Positions 10,846-21,295 are shown, counted from the stretch's first letter. The stretch: DNA of 64,000 nt from Pseudonocardia hydrocarbonoxydans (GCF_006539565.1 NZ_BJNG01000022.1:1-64000); one strand, 5' to 3'. The notes: generated by a model from the letters alone, not told the origin. A program made the numbers and translations.

Positions 10846-11615
10846 CGAGGGGTCCTCCGAGTGGCTCCGGCGAACGAGACGGCCAGCAGCAGCAGCCAGG
10901 TCAGGACGAGGCTCGCCAGCGTCAGGGCGACGGCGACGCCGGCCTGGCTGCGCCCGATCTCGACGATCGCCACGGGGAAGGTGTCGCCGTAGAGCAGGAT
11001 CCGGGCGATGACGATCTCGCCGAGGACGAGCGCGAGCGTCAGGAACGCGGCGCCGAGCACGGCGCTGCGGATCGCGGGCAGCACCACCCGCAGCAGCGTG
11101 ACGGGCAGCGACGCCCCGAGGTTGCGCGCGGCCTCCACCAGCGTGCGCAGCGGGATCGCGGCCAGCCCGTTGTCGACCGAGCGGTAGGCGAAGGGCAGGG
11201 CGAGCACCACGTAGAACGGGGTGAGCGCGGTGAACGACGACGCGAACAGCGTGCGGAACACCGGCCCGCCCAGGTTGGCCTGCACGAACGCGATGCCGGC
11301 CGCCATGACGACCGGCGGCACCACGATCGGCAGGATCGTGGCGCTCTCCAGCAGCACCGCCGCGGCGGGGAACCGCAGCCGCACCCACACCGCCGTCGGG
11401 ACGACGAGCGCCAGCACCAGCGCCGCGGTGACGACGGCGATCTGCAGCGACACCAGCAGCGAGGACAGCAGCACCTCGTCGGTGGCGATCGTCAGGTAGT
11501 TGGCGAGGCCGTACCCGCCGCCGGGGACGCGCAGGCTGAACTCGGCGGCCGAGAGCAGCGGGACCAGGAAGAACACGGCCGACAGGCCCAGCACCACCAC
11601 GCGCCAGGGTCTCAC
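10842..11615 (-). CDS. ABC importer permease (second membrane subunit)
   Basis: 257 residues from the GTG at 11615, which overlaps the upstream permease stop by 4 nt (GTGA). About six hydrophobic segments are visible, starting with VVVLGLSAVFFLVPLLSA. The EAA-type coupling loop appears as LVEAARNLGASLPVTLLRVVLP near residue 165. Family: MetI/PotC-like binding-protein-dependent permease in the cytoplasmic membrane. The reading frame is open far upstream, but that part is antisense-type Arg-rich sequence without homology. Confidence 0.9.
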   Translation of the reverse strand: MRPWRVVVLGLSAVFFLVPLLSAAEFSLRVPGGGYGLANYLTIATDEVLLSSLLVSLQIAVVTAALVLALVVPTAVWVRLRFPAAAVLLESATILPIVVPPVVMAAGIAFVQANLGGPVFRTLFASSFTALTPFYVVLALPFAYRSVDNGLAAIPLRTLVEAARNLGASLPVTLLRVVLPAIRSAVLGAAFLTLALVLGEIVIARILLYGDTFPVAIVEIGRSQAGVAVALTLASLVLTWLLLLAVSFAGATRRTPR

Positions 11616-12511
11616 CGGGCCTGCCAGCGGGAGGCCCGGCGCTGCAGCACCACGTAACCGACCATGACCACGGCGATCACCAGAACCATGTCCAGCCCCA
11701 GCGCGAGCCCGACGTTCTGGGCCCCGGCCAGCACGTTGCCCGACAGCGCCGCCGCGATCGCGGTGGGCAGCAGCGGGATCGAGCCGCTGGTGAGCGCGAG
11801 CGCGGTGGCGTAGGCGGCGAAGGCGTTGCCGAACAGCACCAGCGTCGCCCCGCCCAGCGCGGGCGCGAGCACCGGCAGCGCGATCCGCCGCCAGTACGTC
11901 CAGGCCGACGCGCCGAGGTTCTCCGCGGCCTCGCGCCACTGCGGCAGCAGGCCCTCCAGCGCCGGGGTGATCAGGATGACCATCAGCGGGATCTGGAAGT
12001 AGACGTAGGTGAGCGCGAGGCCGGTGAGGGAGTCGATCCGGAACCCCGAGGCGTACAGGTCCAGCCCCGCGGTCCGCAGGAACCGCGTGGCGAGGCCGGT
12101 CTGCCCGAGCGCCGCGATGAACGCGAACGCCAGCGGCACGCCGCCGAAGTAGGCGAGCACGCCCGAGGCCGTCGACACGATCCGGCGCAGCGGACTGTGC
12201 GGCCGGCTGGTGAGCACGGCCTGGGCGAGGAACGCGCCCGCGACCGCGCCGATCACCGCCGTGCCCGCGGACAGCACGATGCTGGAGGCGAACGCCGCCC
12301 GGTACTGCGGCTGGGTCACCGAGGCGACGAGGTTGTCCAGGGTCGGACGGCCGTCGGGGTCCGAGAGCGCCCCGCTGACGACGAAGTACAGCGGCCCGCC
12401 GAGGAACACCAGCAGGTAGGCGACGAACGGCGCCAACCCCAGCGCCGCCCGCCACGAGCCGGCCGCCCGCACCGTCTCGGTGGGGGCGGCCGGGGTCTCC
12501 AGGAGGCTCAC
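11612..12511 (-). CDS. ABC importer permease (first membrane subunit)
   Basis: 299 residues from the GTG at 12511, 13 nt after the binding-protein stop. Six membrane segments are apparent, beginning LGLAPFVAYLLVFLGGPLYFVV. The EAA loop reads AAENLGASAWTYWRRIALPVLAP near residue 195. PotB/MetI-like permease. The final segment VLVIAVVMVGYVVLQRRA is followed directly by the second permease gene with a 4-nt overlap, so the pair should be made together as a heterodimer. Confidence 0.9.
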   Translation of the reverse strand: MSLLETPAAPTETVRAAGSWRAALGLAPFVAYLLVFLGGPLYFVVSGALSDPDGRPTLDNLVASVTQPQYRAAFASSIVLSAGTAVIGAVAGAFLAQAVLTSRPHSPLRRIVSTASGVLAYFGGVPLAFAFIAALGQTGLATRFLRTAGLDLYASGFRIDSLTGLALTYVYFQIPLMVILITPALEGLLPQWREAAENLGASAWTYWRRIALPVLAPALGGATLVLFGNAFAAYATALALTSGSIPLLPTAIAAALSGNVLAGAQNVGLALGLDMVLVIAVVMVGYVVLQRRASRWQAR

Positions 12512-12524
12512 GAGGTGGCAGCCG

Positions 12525-13658
12525 TCATGATGTCGTGGCCGCCCAGTTCTGCGCCACCACGGCGTTGGCGGCGTCGGTCTGCTCCTGCGTCGGGTAGGTC
12601 GGCTCGCCGGCGACCGGCGGCAGCACCGACACCAGCGCCGGGTCGGCGGTGCCCGACTCCGTCATCTCGGTCAGGCGCACCGGGCGGGCCTTGCCGGCCA
12701 GCCACAGGTTCTGGCCCACGTCGGAGTAGAGGAACTCCTGCCACAGCCGCGCGGCGGCCGGGTGCGGGGCGTCGGCGTTGATCGCCTGCGCGTAGTACTG
12801 CGCGAACAGCCCGTCCGAGGGCACCGCCACCCGCCACTCGAACGACGCCGCCACCTGCTCGGCCTGGGTGAGGTTGAGGTAGTCCCAGTCCAGGACGATC
12901 GGGGTCTGCCCGCTCTCGATGGTGGCCGGCGTCGGGTCGACCAGCAGCAGGTTGCCGCTGTCGGCGAGCTGCCCGAAGAACTCCAGGCCGGGGTTGATGT
13001 CGTCGAGCGAGCCGCCGTTGGCCAGCGCCGCGGCCCAGACGCCCGCGAACGCCGAGGCCGACGACGTCGGGTCGCCGTTGAGGGCGACCTGGCCGGCGTA
13101 CTCCGGCCGGGTCAGGTCGGCGAAGGTCTGCGGGCAGTTCGCGACCAGGCTCGCGTTGCAGCCGATGGAGACGAAGCCGCCGTAGTCGTTGACCCAGGCG
13201 CCGCCCGCGTCCTTGTTGGCGTCGGGGATCGTGTCCCAGGTCTGCACCTGGTATGGCGCGAAGAGGTCGACGTTGGCCAGGGCGAAGGACTGCCCGAGGT
13301 CCAGCACGTCGGGTGCGCGCTCCTGCGTGCCGAGCTGCTGCACGGCGTTGATCTCGTCCTGGCTGGTGCCCTCGGGGTTCGCCGACTCCACGGTGATCCC
13401 GTAGGTCTCCTCGAACGTCGAGATCATCTCGCCGTAGTTCGCCCAGTCCGGGGGCAGCGCGATGACGTTGAGCGTGCCCTCGGCCTGCGCGGCCGCGACC
13501 AGCGCGTCGAACCCGCCGCCCGCCTCGGCCGACGTGGCGGTGGACCAGTCGGTGCCGTCGGCGGCGGGCTCCGGTGCCCCGCCACCGCCCGAGCTGACAC
13601 AGCCGGACACGGCCAGCGTGGCGCCGATGGCGGCCACGGCGAGCAGACGACGTCGCAT
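12525..13658 (-). CDS. solute-binding lipoprotein of ABC importer
   Basis: 377 residues from the ATG at 13658, with GGGAG 9 nt upstream. A lipoprotein signal ends in LAVSGC near residue 19, followed by a Gly/Ser linker. The body is an extracellular solute-binding fold of the AfuA/PotD type (LNVIALPPDWANYGEMIST, then TSQDEINAVQQL). First gene of the four-gene importer operon. A minus-strand TACGGT at 13728-13723 would start transcription near 13716. The substrate (iron, thiamine, polyamine, phosphonate) cannot be settled from sequence alone. Confidence 0.85.
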   Translation of the reverse strand: MRRRLLAVAAIGATLAVSGCVSSGGGGAPEPAADGTDWSTATSAEAGGGFDALVAAAQAEGTLNVIALPPDWANYGEMISTFEETYGITVESANPEGTSQDEINAVQQLGTQERAPDVLDLGQSFALANVDLFAPYQVQTWDTIPDANKDAGGAWVNDYGGFVSIGCNASLVANCPQTFADLTRPEYAGQVALNGDPTSSASAFAGVWAAALANGGSLDDINPGLEFFGQLADSGNLLLVDPTPATIESGQTPIVLDWDYLNLTQAEQVAASFEWRVAVPSDGLFAQYYAQAINADAPHPAAARLWQEFLYSDVGQNLWLAGKARPVRLTEMTESGTADPALVSVLPPVAGEPTYPTQEQTDAANAVVAQNWAATTS

Positions 13659-13801
13659 CGCGGAAACTCCCTCATCCCCCCGGCGGCACCGCCGGTCCGG
13701 CGCAGCGTGCACTGTGGAGCCGACCGTAGCGTGGCCCTCACCCGACCGGGGGAGGTCGTGACGGTGTCCGGACGGATTCGACGCCGGACCGTGACGATCG
13801 C

Positions 13802-14995
13802 TCAGGCCGCCGACGGGCTGCTGCCCGTGGCCTCGGCGAGCAGGTCGGTGACGCGGACGACGCCGGTGCAGGCACCGGCCCCGTCGACCAGTACGAGGTC
13901 GTCGTAGCTGCGACTGCGGTCACCGCCCAGGCAGCACGCCACCGCGGACGGCAGCCCGGCGTCGACGGGGTGGGTGCGCGGCGGTTCGGCGAGCGAGGTG
14001 GCCGGGCGGTTCGCGTAGAGCGCGCGTCCGAACGGGCCGGAGATCGCGAGCAGGAACCGGCTGCGGTCGAGGAAGCCGGTGGGGCGGCGCTCGGCGTCGA
14101 GCAGGACGACGCTGCCGGCCTGCGGGTGGTCGGCGAACGCCTGACGGGCGCTCTCGGCCGTGGCGCGGTCCGGCAGGCTCACCGCCGCCTGGGCCAGCTC
14201 GGCGAGCGTCGGCCCGGACGGCGCGGGCAACGCCCGCGGGACCGGTGACGGGGCGCGGGCCGGCCGGACCGAGCGCGGCAGCAGCTCGGGGGCCAGCAGG
14301 ATCCCGGCCGTCGACGGGCGTCGCTGCGGCCCGGCCAGCAGCGGCCCCTGCCCCCAGGGGATGCCGTGGTCGCGCACCGCGGCGAGCTGGTCGGTGGTGG
14401 CGACGCCGGCCGCGCACACCCGCACGCTGACCGCGCGCGCCACGTCGCACAGCGCGCCGACGACGGTGCGGGCGCGCGGGTCGGTGGGCAGCCGGGCGAC
14501 GAGGTGGGTGTCGATCGTGACGAGGTCGGGCTCCAGCTCGGCGACCAGGTCGAGCCCGAAACCGCGGCCGACCCCGTCGAAGCCGATGCCGAAGCCCTCG
14601 GCGCGCAGCTCGGCGATGCCCTCGGCCAGCGCGTCGGGCGGCGCCGCCGACAGCGCCGGGTTGACGTCGAGCAGCATCGGCGGCACGGGCAGCGAGGGGT
14701 CGCGGCCGCGCAGCGACGACCGGACCTGGCGTACCCGCCGCCGCGCGGCCACCACGGTGTCGGCCAGCACGTCGACGTGCAGCGGCACGGTGGCGTCGTA
14801 GCGGGTGCCGTGCAGCACCGAGGCGATCGCGATGCCCGAGTCGAACTCGGCCAGCTGACGGGTGCCCCAGACGGCGTTGGCGGCGACGCGGGACATCTGG
14901 TCGCGCGCCTGCTGCCGCACGACCTCCATGCCGACCGGGCGTCCGGTGACGAGGTTCAGCACGGGCTCGAACGCGAACCGACCGTGGTCGCTCAT
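13802..14995 (-). CDS. degenerate EAL-domain protein
   Basis: 397 residues from the ATG at 14995 (MSDHGRFAFEPVLNL). The N-terminal 240 residues align with EAL phosphodiesterases, but key residues are replaced. The EAL motif reads GMEVV, the usual DDFGTG loop reads FDGVGRG, and the EGVET motif reads AAGVAT, so metal-binding Glu/Asp are lost. The C-terminal part (about 290-395) resembles the CBS-like tail of some EAL proteins (VVLLDAERRPTGFLDRSRFL). It is probably a c-di-GMP-binding or protein-interaction module rather than an active phosphodiesterase. No ribosome-binding site is obvious. It ends 64 nt before the ABC operon's upstream region. Confidence 0.75.
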   Translation of the reverse strand: MSDHGRFAFEPVLNLVTGRPVGMEVVRQQARDQMSRVAANAVWGTRQLAEFDSGIAIASVLHGTRYDATVPLHVDVLADTVVAARRRVRQVRSSLRGRDPSLPVPPMLLDVNPALSAAPPDALAEGIAELRAEGFGIGFDGVGRGFGLDLVAELEPDLVTIDTHLVARLPTDPRARTVVGALCDVARAVSVRVCAAGVATTDQLAAVRDHGIPWGQGPLLAGPQRRPSTAGILLAPELLPRSVRPARAPSPVPRALPAPSGPTLAELAQAAVSLPDRATAESARQAFADHPQAGSVVLLDAERRPTGFLDRSRFLLAISGPFGRALYANRPATSLAEPPRTHPVDAGLPSAVACCLGGDRSRSYDDLVLVDGAGACTGVVRVTDLLAEATGSSPSAA

Positions 14996-15086
14996 GGCCC
15001 GAGCCAAGCACGAACGGCCCAACCGGGAATGAACGACGGGTGAACGATCACCTGCAGTAGTCGGGATTCCCTCGATCGGGTAGCGG

Positions 15087-16478
15087 TCAGCGCCCGCCGC
15101 GCGCCATCGCGAGCACGTCGAGTGCCCGGTCGAGCTGCTCGGCCGTGAGCGCCCCGTTCTCGACGTGCCCGCGCTCCAGCACCACCTCGCGGATCGTCCG
15201 CTTCTCCTTCAGCGACTGCTTCGCGATCGACGCCGCCTCCTCGTAGCCGAGGTAGCGGTTCAGCGGCGTGACGATCGCCGGGCTGGACTCGGCCAGCTCG
15301 CGGGTGCGCTCGACGTCGGCCGTCATCCCGTCGACGACCCGGTCGGCCAGCAGGCGGGCGGCGTTGGCCAGCAGCCGCGCGGACTCCAGCACGTTGCGCG
15401 CCATCACCGGCATCATCACGTTGAGCTGCAGGTTGCCCTGCGTGCCGGAGAACGCGACGGTGGCGTCGTTGCCGATCACCTGCGCGGCCACCATCATCGC
15501 GGCCTCACAGATCACCGGGTTCACCTTGCCGGGCATGATCGAGCTGCCCGGCTGCAGGTCGGGCAGGGCCAGCTCGGCCAGCCCGGTGCGCGGGCCGGAG
15601 CCCAGCCAGCGGATGTCGTTGGCGATCTTGAACAGGCTGACGGCCGCCGTGCGCAGCGCGCCGGAGGCCTCCACGAGCCCGTCGCGCGCGCCCTGGGCCT
15701 CGATGTGGTCGGGGGCCTCGCTCAGCGCGTCGAGCCCGGTGGCCGCGCGCAACTCGTCGACCACCCCGGCGCCGAAGCCCTCGGGGGCGTTGAGCCCGGT
15801 GCCCACGGCCGTGCCGCCGATCGGGAGCTGGCCCAGCCGGGGGAGCGCGTCACGGACGCGGTCCGCGCCGTAGGAGGCCTGGGTGGCCCAGCCGCCCGCC
15901 TCCTGCCCGAGCGTGATCGGCACGGCGTCCATGAGGTGGGTGCGCCCGGCGGTGACGACCTCGTCCCACTCCGCGGCGCGCCGCCGGAGCGCGGCGGCGA
16001 GGTGGTCGAGCGCCGGGGCGACGTCGGTGGCCAGCGCCTCGGTGGCGGCCAGGTGGATCGTGGTCGGGAAGACGTCGTTGGACGACTGCGACGCGTTGAC
16101 GTGGTCGTTCGGGTGCACCTCCACCCCGGCCCGGGCGGCGAGGGAGGCGATCACCTCGTTGGCGTTCATGTTGGAGCTGGTGCCCGAGCCGGTCTGGAAC
16201 ACGTCGACGGGGAACTGGTCGTCGTGATCGCCCGCGGCCACGGCGTCGGCGGCGGCGGCGATGGCGTCGGCCCGTCCGGCGTCGAGCACGCCGAGCCGCC
16301 CGTTGACCCGCGCCGCGGCACCCTTGACGAGCCCGAGCGCCCGGATCTGCGCGCGCTCCAGCCCGCGTCCGGAGATCGGGAAGTTCTCGACGGCCCGCTG
16401 GGTCTGCGCGCGCCACAGCGCGTCGGCGGGGACGCGGACCTCGCCCATGGTGTCGTGCTCGATGCGGTACTCGCTCAT
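15087..16478 (-). CDS. fumC: class II fumarate hydratase
   Basis: 463 residues, the usual class II length. The superfamily signature [11 protein letters not shown] is at about residues 316-326. The N-terminal [22 protein letters not shown] and the [14 protein letters not shown] motif near residue 98 are typical of FumC. It interconverts fumarate and malate in the cytoplasmic TCA cycle without an iron-sulfur cluster. Near glpX, as in mycobacteria, but here an L,D-transpeptidase gene lies between them. An AACACT hexamer ends 6 nt before the ATG on the minus strand, so it may be leaderless. Confidence 0.95.
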   Translation of the reverse strand: MSEYRIEHDTMGEVRVPADALWRAQTQRAVENFPISGRGLERAQIRALGLVKGAAARVNGRLGVLDAGRADAIAAAADAVAAGDHDDQFPVDVFQTGSGTSSNMNANEVIASLAARAGVEVHPNDHVNASQSSNDVFPTTIHLAATEALATDVAPALDHLAAALRRRAAEWDEVVTAGRTHLMDAVPITLGQEAGGWATQASYGADRVRDALPRLGQLPIGGTAVGTGLNAPEGFGAGVVDELRAATGLDALSEAPDHIEAQGARDGLVEASGALRTAAVSLFKIANDIRWLGSGPRTGLAELALPDLQPGSSIMPGKVNPVICEAAMMVAAQVIGNDATVAFSGTQGNLQLNVMMPVMARNVLESARLLANAARLLADRVVDGMTADVERTRELAESSPAIVTPLNRYLGYEEAASIAKQSLKEKRTIREVVLERGHVENGALTAEQLDRALDVLAMARGGR

Positions 16479-16552
16479 GGCCTCAGTGTTCCCCGGACCG
16501 CCGGAGACTCTCGGTGCCCCCCGTCACAGTCGGGGTGAGGGCGTACGGGACC

Positions 16553-17173
16553 TCAGGACACGACCTGCACGAGGTCGCCCCGGTCGAGCGCACCGAAGAA
16601 CTCGCGGGCCGCCGTGCGCGACAGGTGGATGCAGCCGTGCGAGAGCTGGCTCAGGCTGCCCTGGTGGAAGGCGATGCCGCCGTTGAAGAACACCGAGTAG
16701 GGCATCGGCGCGTCGTAGATGGAGCTGACGTGGTCGCGGCTGTGGAAGGTGACCGCGAACGTGCCGGGCGGGGTGCGGAACCCGGCGCGCCCGCTGGTGA
16801 TGGGCACCGGGCCGTAGGCGACCTCGCCGTCGTCGAGCAGCCAGGCCCGGTTGCCGGACAGGTCGACGCAGGCCCGCGCGGTGGAGCGGCACGGCGTGCC
16901 CGGGACGACGACCGGCGCGACCCGGACCGCCCGCATCTGCCCGCGGGTCGTCGGCAGCACCGCGGGCGCGGCCGGGGCGGGCACGACCGTGCGCACCGGT
17001 GGCGCCGCGGCGGGCGCCGCGACGGCGCCCTGCAGGCTCGCGGGCAGCAGCCCGACGGCCGCGGCGACGGCGGCCTCCGCGGTGGGTGCGGCACCCCCGG
17101 CGGCCCCGCTGAGCAGCCCCGTCAGCCCGACGACGACCATCAGCGACAGCGCCCGACGCACCCGCATGCCCAC
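16553..17173 (-). CDS. secreted L,D-transpeptidase (YkuD domain)
   Basis: 206 residues from GTG 17173 (an ATG at 17167 is equally possible). A signal peptide covers about residues 1-30 (LSLMVVVGLTGLLSGAAG, cleavage near AEA/AAA), then an Ala/Pro linker. The YkuD catalytic domain spans about residues 98-206, with the active-site motif SHGCIHLS (Cys near 184) and an upstream GIAFHQGS His. It would form 3-3 crosslinks or modify peptidoglycan outside the membrane. Length and layout are those of short single-domain actinobacterial enzymes. Confidence 0.9.
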   Translation of the reverse strand: MGMRVRRALSLMVVVGLTGLLSGAAGGAAPTAEAAVAAAVGLLPASLQGAVAAPAAAPPVRTVVPAPAAPAVLPTTRGQMRAVRVAPVVVPGTPCRSTARACVDLSGNRAWLLDDGEVAYGPVPITSGRAGFRTPPGTFAVTFHSRDHVSSIYDAPMPYSVFFNGGIAFHQGSLSQLSHGCIHLSRTAAREFFGALDRGDLVQVVS

Positions 17174-17292
17174 CCACCCCCAGCGCGGACCGGCCGCCCC
17201 CGGCCGGTCCCGGGACCAGCATCCGCCCCGCCCCGGCGGCGATCAAGCACGTACCGGCGGTGCCGGGTTCACGATCCGGTCACGGGCCGCCC

Positions 17293-18357
17293 TCAGGGCA
17301 GCGGCGGCGTGAGGTCCGGTCCGGAGATCTGCTCGTCGGACAGGTCGAAGTCGACCGCGGAGTACTCGCGCAGCTTCGTCAGCCGGTGGTAGCCGTCGAT
17401 CATGCGGACGGTGCCCGACTTGGACCGCATGACGATCGACTGCGTGGTGCAGCCGCCGCCCCGGTACTGCACGCCGCGCAGCAGGTCGCCGTCGGTGATG
17501 CCGGTGGCGCAGAAGAACACGTTGTCCCCGCGCACCAGCTCGTCGGCGGTGAGGACGCGGTCGAGGTCGTGTCCCGCGGCGACCGCCCGGGCGCGCTCCT
17601 CGTCGTCCTTGGGCCACAGCCTGCCCTGCATCCCGCCGCCCATGCACTTGAGCGCGGCCGCGGTGATGATCCCCTCCGGGGTGCCGCCGATGCCGTAGAG
17701 CATGTCGACGCCGGTGTTCGGGCGGGCCGCGGAGATCGCCCCGGCCACGTCGCCGTCGGTGAGGAAGTGGATGCGGGCGCCGGTGCGGCGGATGTCGGCG
17801 ACCAGCTGGTCGTGGCGCGGCCGGTCGAGCACGCAGACGGTGACGTCGGTGACGTCGAGGTGCTTGGCCGCGGCCACCCGGCGGATGTTCTCCGCGACGG
17901 GCGCGGTGAGGTCGATGACGTCGGCCGCCTCCGGCCCGACGGCCAGCTTCTCCATGTAGAACACCGCCGACGGGTCGAACATCGCGCCCCGCTCGGCCAC
18001 CGCGAGCACGGCGACGGAGTTGGCGATGCCCTTGGCCATCAGCGTGGTGCCGTCGATCGGGTCGACCGCGACGTCGCACCACGGACCCTCGCCGTTGCCG
18101 ACCTCCTCGCCGTTGTAGAGCATGGGCGCCTCGTCCTTCTCGCCCTCGCCGATCACCACGACCCCGCGCATCGACACGCTGCCGATGAGCTGGCGCATCG
18201 CGTCGACCGCCGCGCCGTCGCCGCCGTTCTTGTCGCCCCGGCCCACCCAGCGGCCGGCGGCCATCGCCGCCGCCTCCGTGACCCGCACCAGCTCCATCGC
18301 GAGGTTGCGGTCGGGGGCCTCCCGGCGCCTCGGCGTGGCGTTCGCGGGGCTGGTCAT
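17293..18357 (-). CDS. glpX: class II fructose-1,6-bisphosphatase
   Basis: 354 residues from the ATG at 18357, preceded by AGGAGG with an 8-nt spacing. GlpX motifs: [17 protein letters not shown] near residue 40, [14 protein letters not shown], and the metal/phosphate site VDPIDGTT near residue 95; [18 protein letters not shown] follows. It hydrolyses fructose-1,6-bisphosphate in gluconeogenesis, the only such enzyme in many actinobacteria. Divergent from the DUF4245 gene, the same neighbour as in mycobacteria. Confidence 0.95.
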   Translation of the reverse strand: MTSPANATPRRREAPDRNLAMELVRVTEAAAMAAGRWVGRGDKNGGDGAAVDAMRQLIGSVSMRGVVVIGEGEKDEAPMLYNGEEVGNGEGPWCDVAVDPIDGTTLMAKGIANSVAVLAVAERGAMFDPSAVFYMEKLAVGPEAADVIDLTAPVAENIRRVAAAKHLDVTDVTVCVLDRPRHDQLVADIRRTGARIHFLTDGDVAGAISAARPNTGVDMLYGIGGTPEGIITAAALKCMGGGMQGRLWPKDDEERARAVAAGHDLDRVLTADELVRGDNVFFCATGITDGDLLRGVQYRGGGCTTQSIVMRSKSGTVRMIDGYHRLTKLREYSAVDFDLSDEQISGPDLTPPLP

Positions 18358-18471
18358 CGTGTGGCCTCCTGCAGGCGTTCGGGAACGCCCCGATCCTCGC
18401 AGATCACCCGGCGGAGTGGGGTGCGGCGAGGTGAGACGGCGGTCGCTCACGGCCGCGGGGATGATGGTGGG

Positions 18472-19083
18472 GTGACCGATCCCGCTCCCCGCAAGCCCCC
18501 GCGTTCGGCCATGACGGTGCGCGACATGCTGGTCGCCGTGGGCCTGCTCGCCCTCGTCGTGATCGTCGTCGGCGGGGTCACCCGCGGGTGCTCGTTCAGC
18601 CCGGGCGGCCCCACCGTCGACGCGGGCGCGCTGCCCGTCGTCGACGCGCCCACGGAGCTGCGGGCCCTCGCCCCGGACGTGCCGTTCGGGCTGCGGGTGC
18701 CTGCCGTGCCGCCGGGCTGGCGGTCCAACGCCGTCGACCAGGACCGCCTCGACCCCGCCGACCCGGCCGCCGGCCGCGCCGTCCGTACCGGGTACCTGAC
18801 GGAGCAGGGCCGCTACCTGCGGCTCGTGCAGAGTGACGGCTCCGAGGAGGCGCTGCTGACCTCGGAGGTGGGATCCGTCGCGGTGCCCGCGCAGGGCGTC
18901 ACCGACGTCGGCGGCCTGGCGTTCGTGGTGTACGGCGCCCCCGACGAGGAGCCGATCTGGATCGGCGAGCTCGACGGCGTGCGCCTCCTGATCACCGGCA
19001 GTGGCGCGGAGCCCGACTTCCAGGCGCTGGCCGGCGCGGTGCTGGCCGGCGAGGCGCTCCCGGCGGGCGCCACCCCCCGCTGA
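18472..19083 (+). CDS. DUF4245 membrane-anchored protein
   Basis: 203 residues from the GTG at 18472; a GATGAT hexamer ends 6 nt before it, suggesting a leaderless start. One membrane anchor near residues 20-40 ([18 protein letters not shown]) places the rest outside the cell. The outer domain has the DUF4245 pattern, with [17 protein letters not shown] and a repeated beta structure. Function unknown; the conserved link to glpX is the only clue. Confidence 0.85.
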   Translation: MTDPAPRKPPRSAMTVRDMLVAVGLLALVVIVVGGVTRGCSFSPGGPTVDAGALPVVDAPTELRALAPDVPFGLRVPAVPPGWRSNAVDQDRLDPADPAAGRAVRTGYLTEQGRYLRLVQSDGSEEALLTSEVGSVAVPAQGVTDVGGLAFVVYGAPDEEPIWIGELDGVRLLITGSGAEPDFQALAGAVLAGEALPAGATPR

Positions 19084-19087
19084 GCCC

Positions 19088-19160
19088 GCGCCGAACCGAT
19101 CCCGCGCGCACCCTCCGCGGCTGCGCGCACACTCGATGGTGCGCGCGGCGGAGTTCGGTG
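19088..19160. terminator. intergenic hairpin between convergent DUF4245 and xseB
   Basis: CCGCGCGCACC (19102-19112) and GGTGCGCGCGG (19138-19148) form a perfect 11-bp stem; flanking CGAAC/GTTCG bases extend it imperfectly. It shares the GCGCCGAACCG...CGCGCGC pattern with 9769-9844, also between convergent genes. Probable bidirectional terminator. Confidence 0.5.
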
Positions 19161-19174
19161 CGCGCGGGGTGCGG

Positions 19175-19390
19175 TCAGTCGTCGGCGCGGGCGGCCAGGG
19201 CGGTCTCGACGCGCTCGCGCGCCCCGGCGAGCTGCTCCTCGCAGCGGGTCGCCAGCGCCTCGCCCCGCTCCCACAGCGCCACCGACTCGTCCAGCGACAG
19301 CCCGCCCGCCTCCAGCGCGCGGACCACCTCCACCAGCTCGTCGCGCGCCTGCTCGTAGCCCAGCGTGTCCACCGCGGCCTGCTCAGCCAT
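19175..19390 (-). CDS. xseB: exodeoxyribonuclease VII small subunit
   Basis: 71 residues, full length for Xse[35 protein letters not shown] is the family signature of two helices. The small subunit decorates XseA to form the single-strand-specific exonuclease VII. Its start overlaps the xseA stop by 8 nt, so the two are translationally coupled. Confidence 0.95.
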   Translation of the reverse strand: MAEQAAVDTLGYEQARDELVEVVRALEAGGLSLDESVALWERGEALATRCEEQLAGARERVETALAARADD

Positions 19391-20690
19391 CGTCGCTCCC
19401 CGCCCGGGCCGGGGCCCGCTTCCGTGTCGTCCGCTTCCGTGGGGTGGTCTCCGGGGCGCCGGTGTCCGGCGCCGCGACGGTGGCCACCACGGCCCCGTCG
19501 GCGACCCGGATCCGCAGCCGGGCGCCCGCCGACACCTCGCCGACCGACCGCAGCACCGGCGGCGGCCCGGACCCCTCGTCGAGGCGCTGCACCACGGCGT
19601 AGCCGCGGGCGAGGGTGGCGGCCGGGCCGAGCGTCGTCAGGCGGGCGCGCAGGTGTCCGATCTCGACGCCCCGGCGGTCGAGCCCGCGCTCCACGCACCC
19701 GCGCGCCGACGCCCGCAGCCGCTCGGTCTCGGTGTGCCGGGCGTCGAGGGCGCGCAGCGGGTCGGCCAGCACCGGGCGCCCGCGCAGCGCCGTGAGCAGG
19801 CGTTCCTCGCGGTCGACCCAGCCGGCCAGCGCGCGGCGGGCACGGTCGCGCAGCCCGGCGATGCGGGCGGTCTCCTCGGCGAGGTCGGGCACCAGCCGCC
19901 GGCCCGCCTCGGTGGGCGTGGAGCACCGCAGGTCGGCGACGTGGTCGACGAGCGGGGTGTCGGGCTCGTGCCCGATCGCGGAGACGACCGCGGTGCGGCA
20001 GTCGGCGACGGCGCGGCACAGCGTCTCGTCGGAGAACGGCAGCAGGTCCTCGACGCTGCCGCCACCGCGCGCCAGCACGATCACGTCGACCTCCGGGTCG
20101 CGGTCGAGCCGCGCCAGCGCGTCGACGATCTGGGGCACCGACAGGGCGCCCTGCGTCGCGACGTGCTCGATCCGGAACCGGGCGGCGGGCCAGCGCGCGG
20201 TCGCGTTGGAGACGACGTCGTGCTCCGCGGCCGACGCGCGCCCGGTGACCAGCCCGATGCACCGGGGCAGGAACGGGGGACGGCGTTTGCGGGCGGCGTC
20301 GAACAGGCCCTCGGCGGCGAGCAGCGCGCGCAGCCGCTCGATCCGCGCCAGCAGCTCGCCGACGCCGACGGCGCGGATCTCGCTGACCCGCAGGCTCAGC
20401 GTGCCCCGGCCGAGGAAGAACGACGGCCTGCCGTGCACGACGACCCGGTTGCCCTCCGCGACGGCCGGGCCACCGTCACGGACGAGCCCGATCGGTGCCG
20501 TGAGCTGCAGCGACACGTCGGCGGCCGGGTCGCGCAGCACCAGGAACGCGGTGCCGGTGCCGGCCCGCGCGGTGACCTGCGCGAGCTGGCCCTCGACCCA
20601 CACCGCGCCGAGCCGGTCGACCCACTCGGCGATCTTGCGCGCCACCGTGCGGACCGGCCACGGCTGCTCCGGTGTGGTCGGGCCGGTCAC
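19383..20690 (-). CDS. xseA: exodeoxyribonuclease VII large subunit
   Basis: 435 residues from the GTG at 20690, which overlaps the upstream gene's stop by 4 nt. An N-terminal OB-fold covers about residues 15-110 ([25 protein letters not shown]). The catalytic domain follows with [31 protein letters not shown] near residue 205 and [14 protein letters not shown] coiled-coil region precedes a basic Thr/Arg/Lys-rich tail. It degrades single-stranded DNA during repair. The larger open frame upstream belongs to the neighbouring gene read out of frame. Confidence 0.95.
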   Translation of the reverse strand: MTGPTTPEQPWPVRTVARKIAEWVDRLGAVWVEGQLAQVTARAGTGTAFLVLRDPAADVSLQLTAPIGLVRDGGPAVAEGNRVVVHGRPSFFLGRGTLSLRVSEIRAVGVGELLARIERLRALLAAEGLFDAARKRRPPFLPRCIGLVTGRASAAEHDVVSNATARWPAARFRIEHVATQGALSVPQIVDALARLDRDPEVDVIVLARGGGSVEDLLPFSDETLCRAVADCRTAVVSAIGHEPDTPLVDHVADLRCSTPTEAGRRLVPDLAEETARIAGLRDRARRALAGWVDREERLLTALRGRPVLADPLRALDARHTETERLRASARGCVERGLDRRGVEIGHLRARLTTLGPAATLARGYAVVQRLDEGSGPPPVLRSVGEVSAGARLRIRVADGAVVATVAAPDTGAPETTPRKRTTRKRAPARAGSDDG

Positions 20691-21295
20691 CCCTCCGAGA
20701 CCGTGGTGATGCGGTTGGTCAGCATCGTGACGAACGGCGGCCGCGCCTCGTGGGCCTGCTCCCACTCCAGCAGCACGCGCAGGTCGCCGAGCGAGAGCGT
20801 GCGCAGCTTCGCCCGCAGCTGCGGGATCGACAGCTCCGGGTACTCGGGCAGGGCGGAGGGCACGTCGGCGGCCGGCTTCCGGGCGGGCGCGCGCACCGGC
20901 TTCTCCCGGGTGACCGGCACCGGCTGCGAGACGCGCGGGGTGGCGGCCCCGGGCGTGGGCGGGTCGGTGACGCGGGTGCCCTCCGGGCGGGTGGGCGGCT
21001 CGGCCGGCCGGCCCGCCGGGCGCAGCGCGGTGACCACGCCGTTGGTGTGCGGCTCGTCCTCGTCGAAGGTGGCCCAGCTCGGCTTGTCCTCCACCGGCCG
21101 CAGCGATCCGAGTGCGCGGTCGCCCTTGATGGCCACCTCGGTGACCTTCTGCTGCACCCGCATCGACGCCTGCAGCGCCTGGCTGACCGCCGTGACCGGG
21201 AACTCGACGACGAGCCGCGGCAGGTCCCGGGCCTGCTCCACGGCGAGGGCGACGATGCCGGCGGCGAGGCGCACCGGCAGTGGAAGCGGCTTCAT
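20687..21295 (-). CDS. lipid droplet-associated protein homologue
   Basis: 202 residues from the ATG at 21295. The N-terminus ([24 protein letters not shown]) is a hydrophobic-amphipathic segment, followed by a helix region of the type found in the Rv1109c-like lipid-droplet proteins. A Pro-rich linker and a C-terminal Rho_N-like helix pair complete it ([28 protein letters not shown]). The position upstream of xseA and divergent from ispH is the same as in mycobacteria. Role in triacylglycerol droplets is from the family, not from this sequence. Confidence 0.8.
   Translation of the reverse strand: MKPLPLPVRLAAGIVALAVEQARDLPRLVVEFPVTAVSQALQASMRVQQKVTEVAIKGDRALGSLRPVEDKPSWATFDEDEPHTNGVVTALRPAGRPAEPPTRPEGTRVTDPPTPGAATPRVSQPVPVTREKPVRAPARKPAADVPSALPEYPELSIPQLRAKLRTLSLGDLRVLLEWEQAHEARPPFVTMLTNRITTVSEG

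Noticed and set aside
13659..13801. Possible TPP-type riboswitch before the ABC importer
   Set aside because: The conserved thi-box words are not present in the right order, and the space between the likely +1 and the start is only about 58 nt.
17293..20262. A 989-codon minus-strand open frame
   Set aside because: Only its last 354 codons are glpX. The rest runs antisense to the DUF4245 gene and out of frame through xseA, with Arg/Pro-rich shadow sequence.
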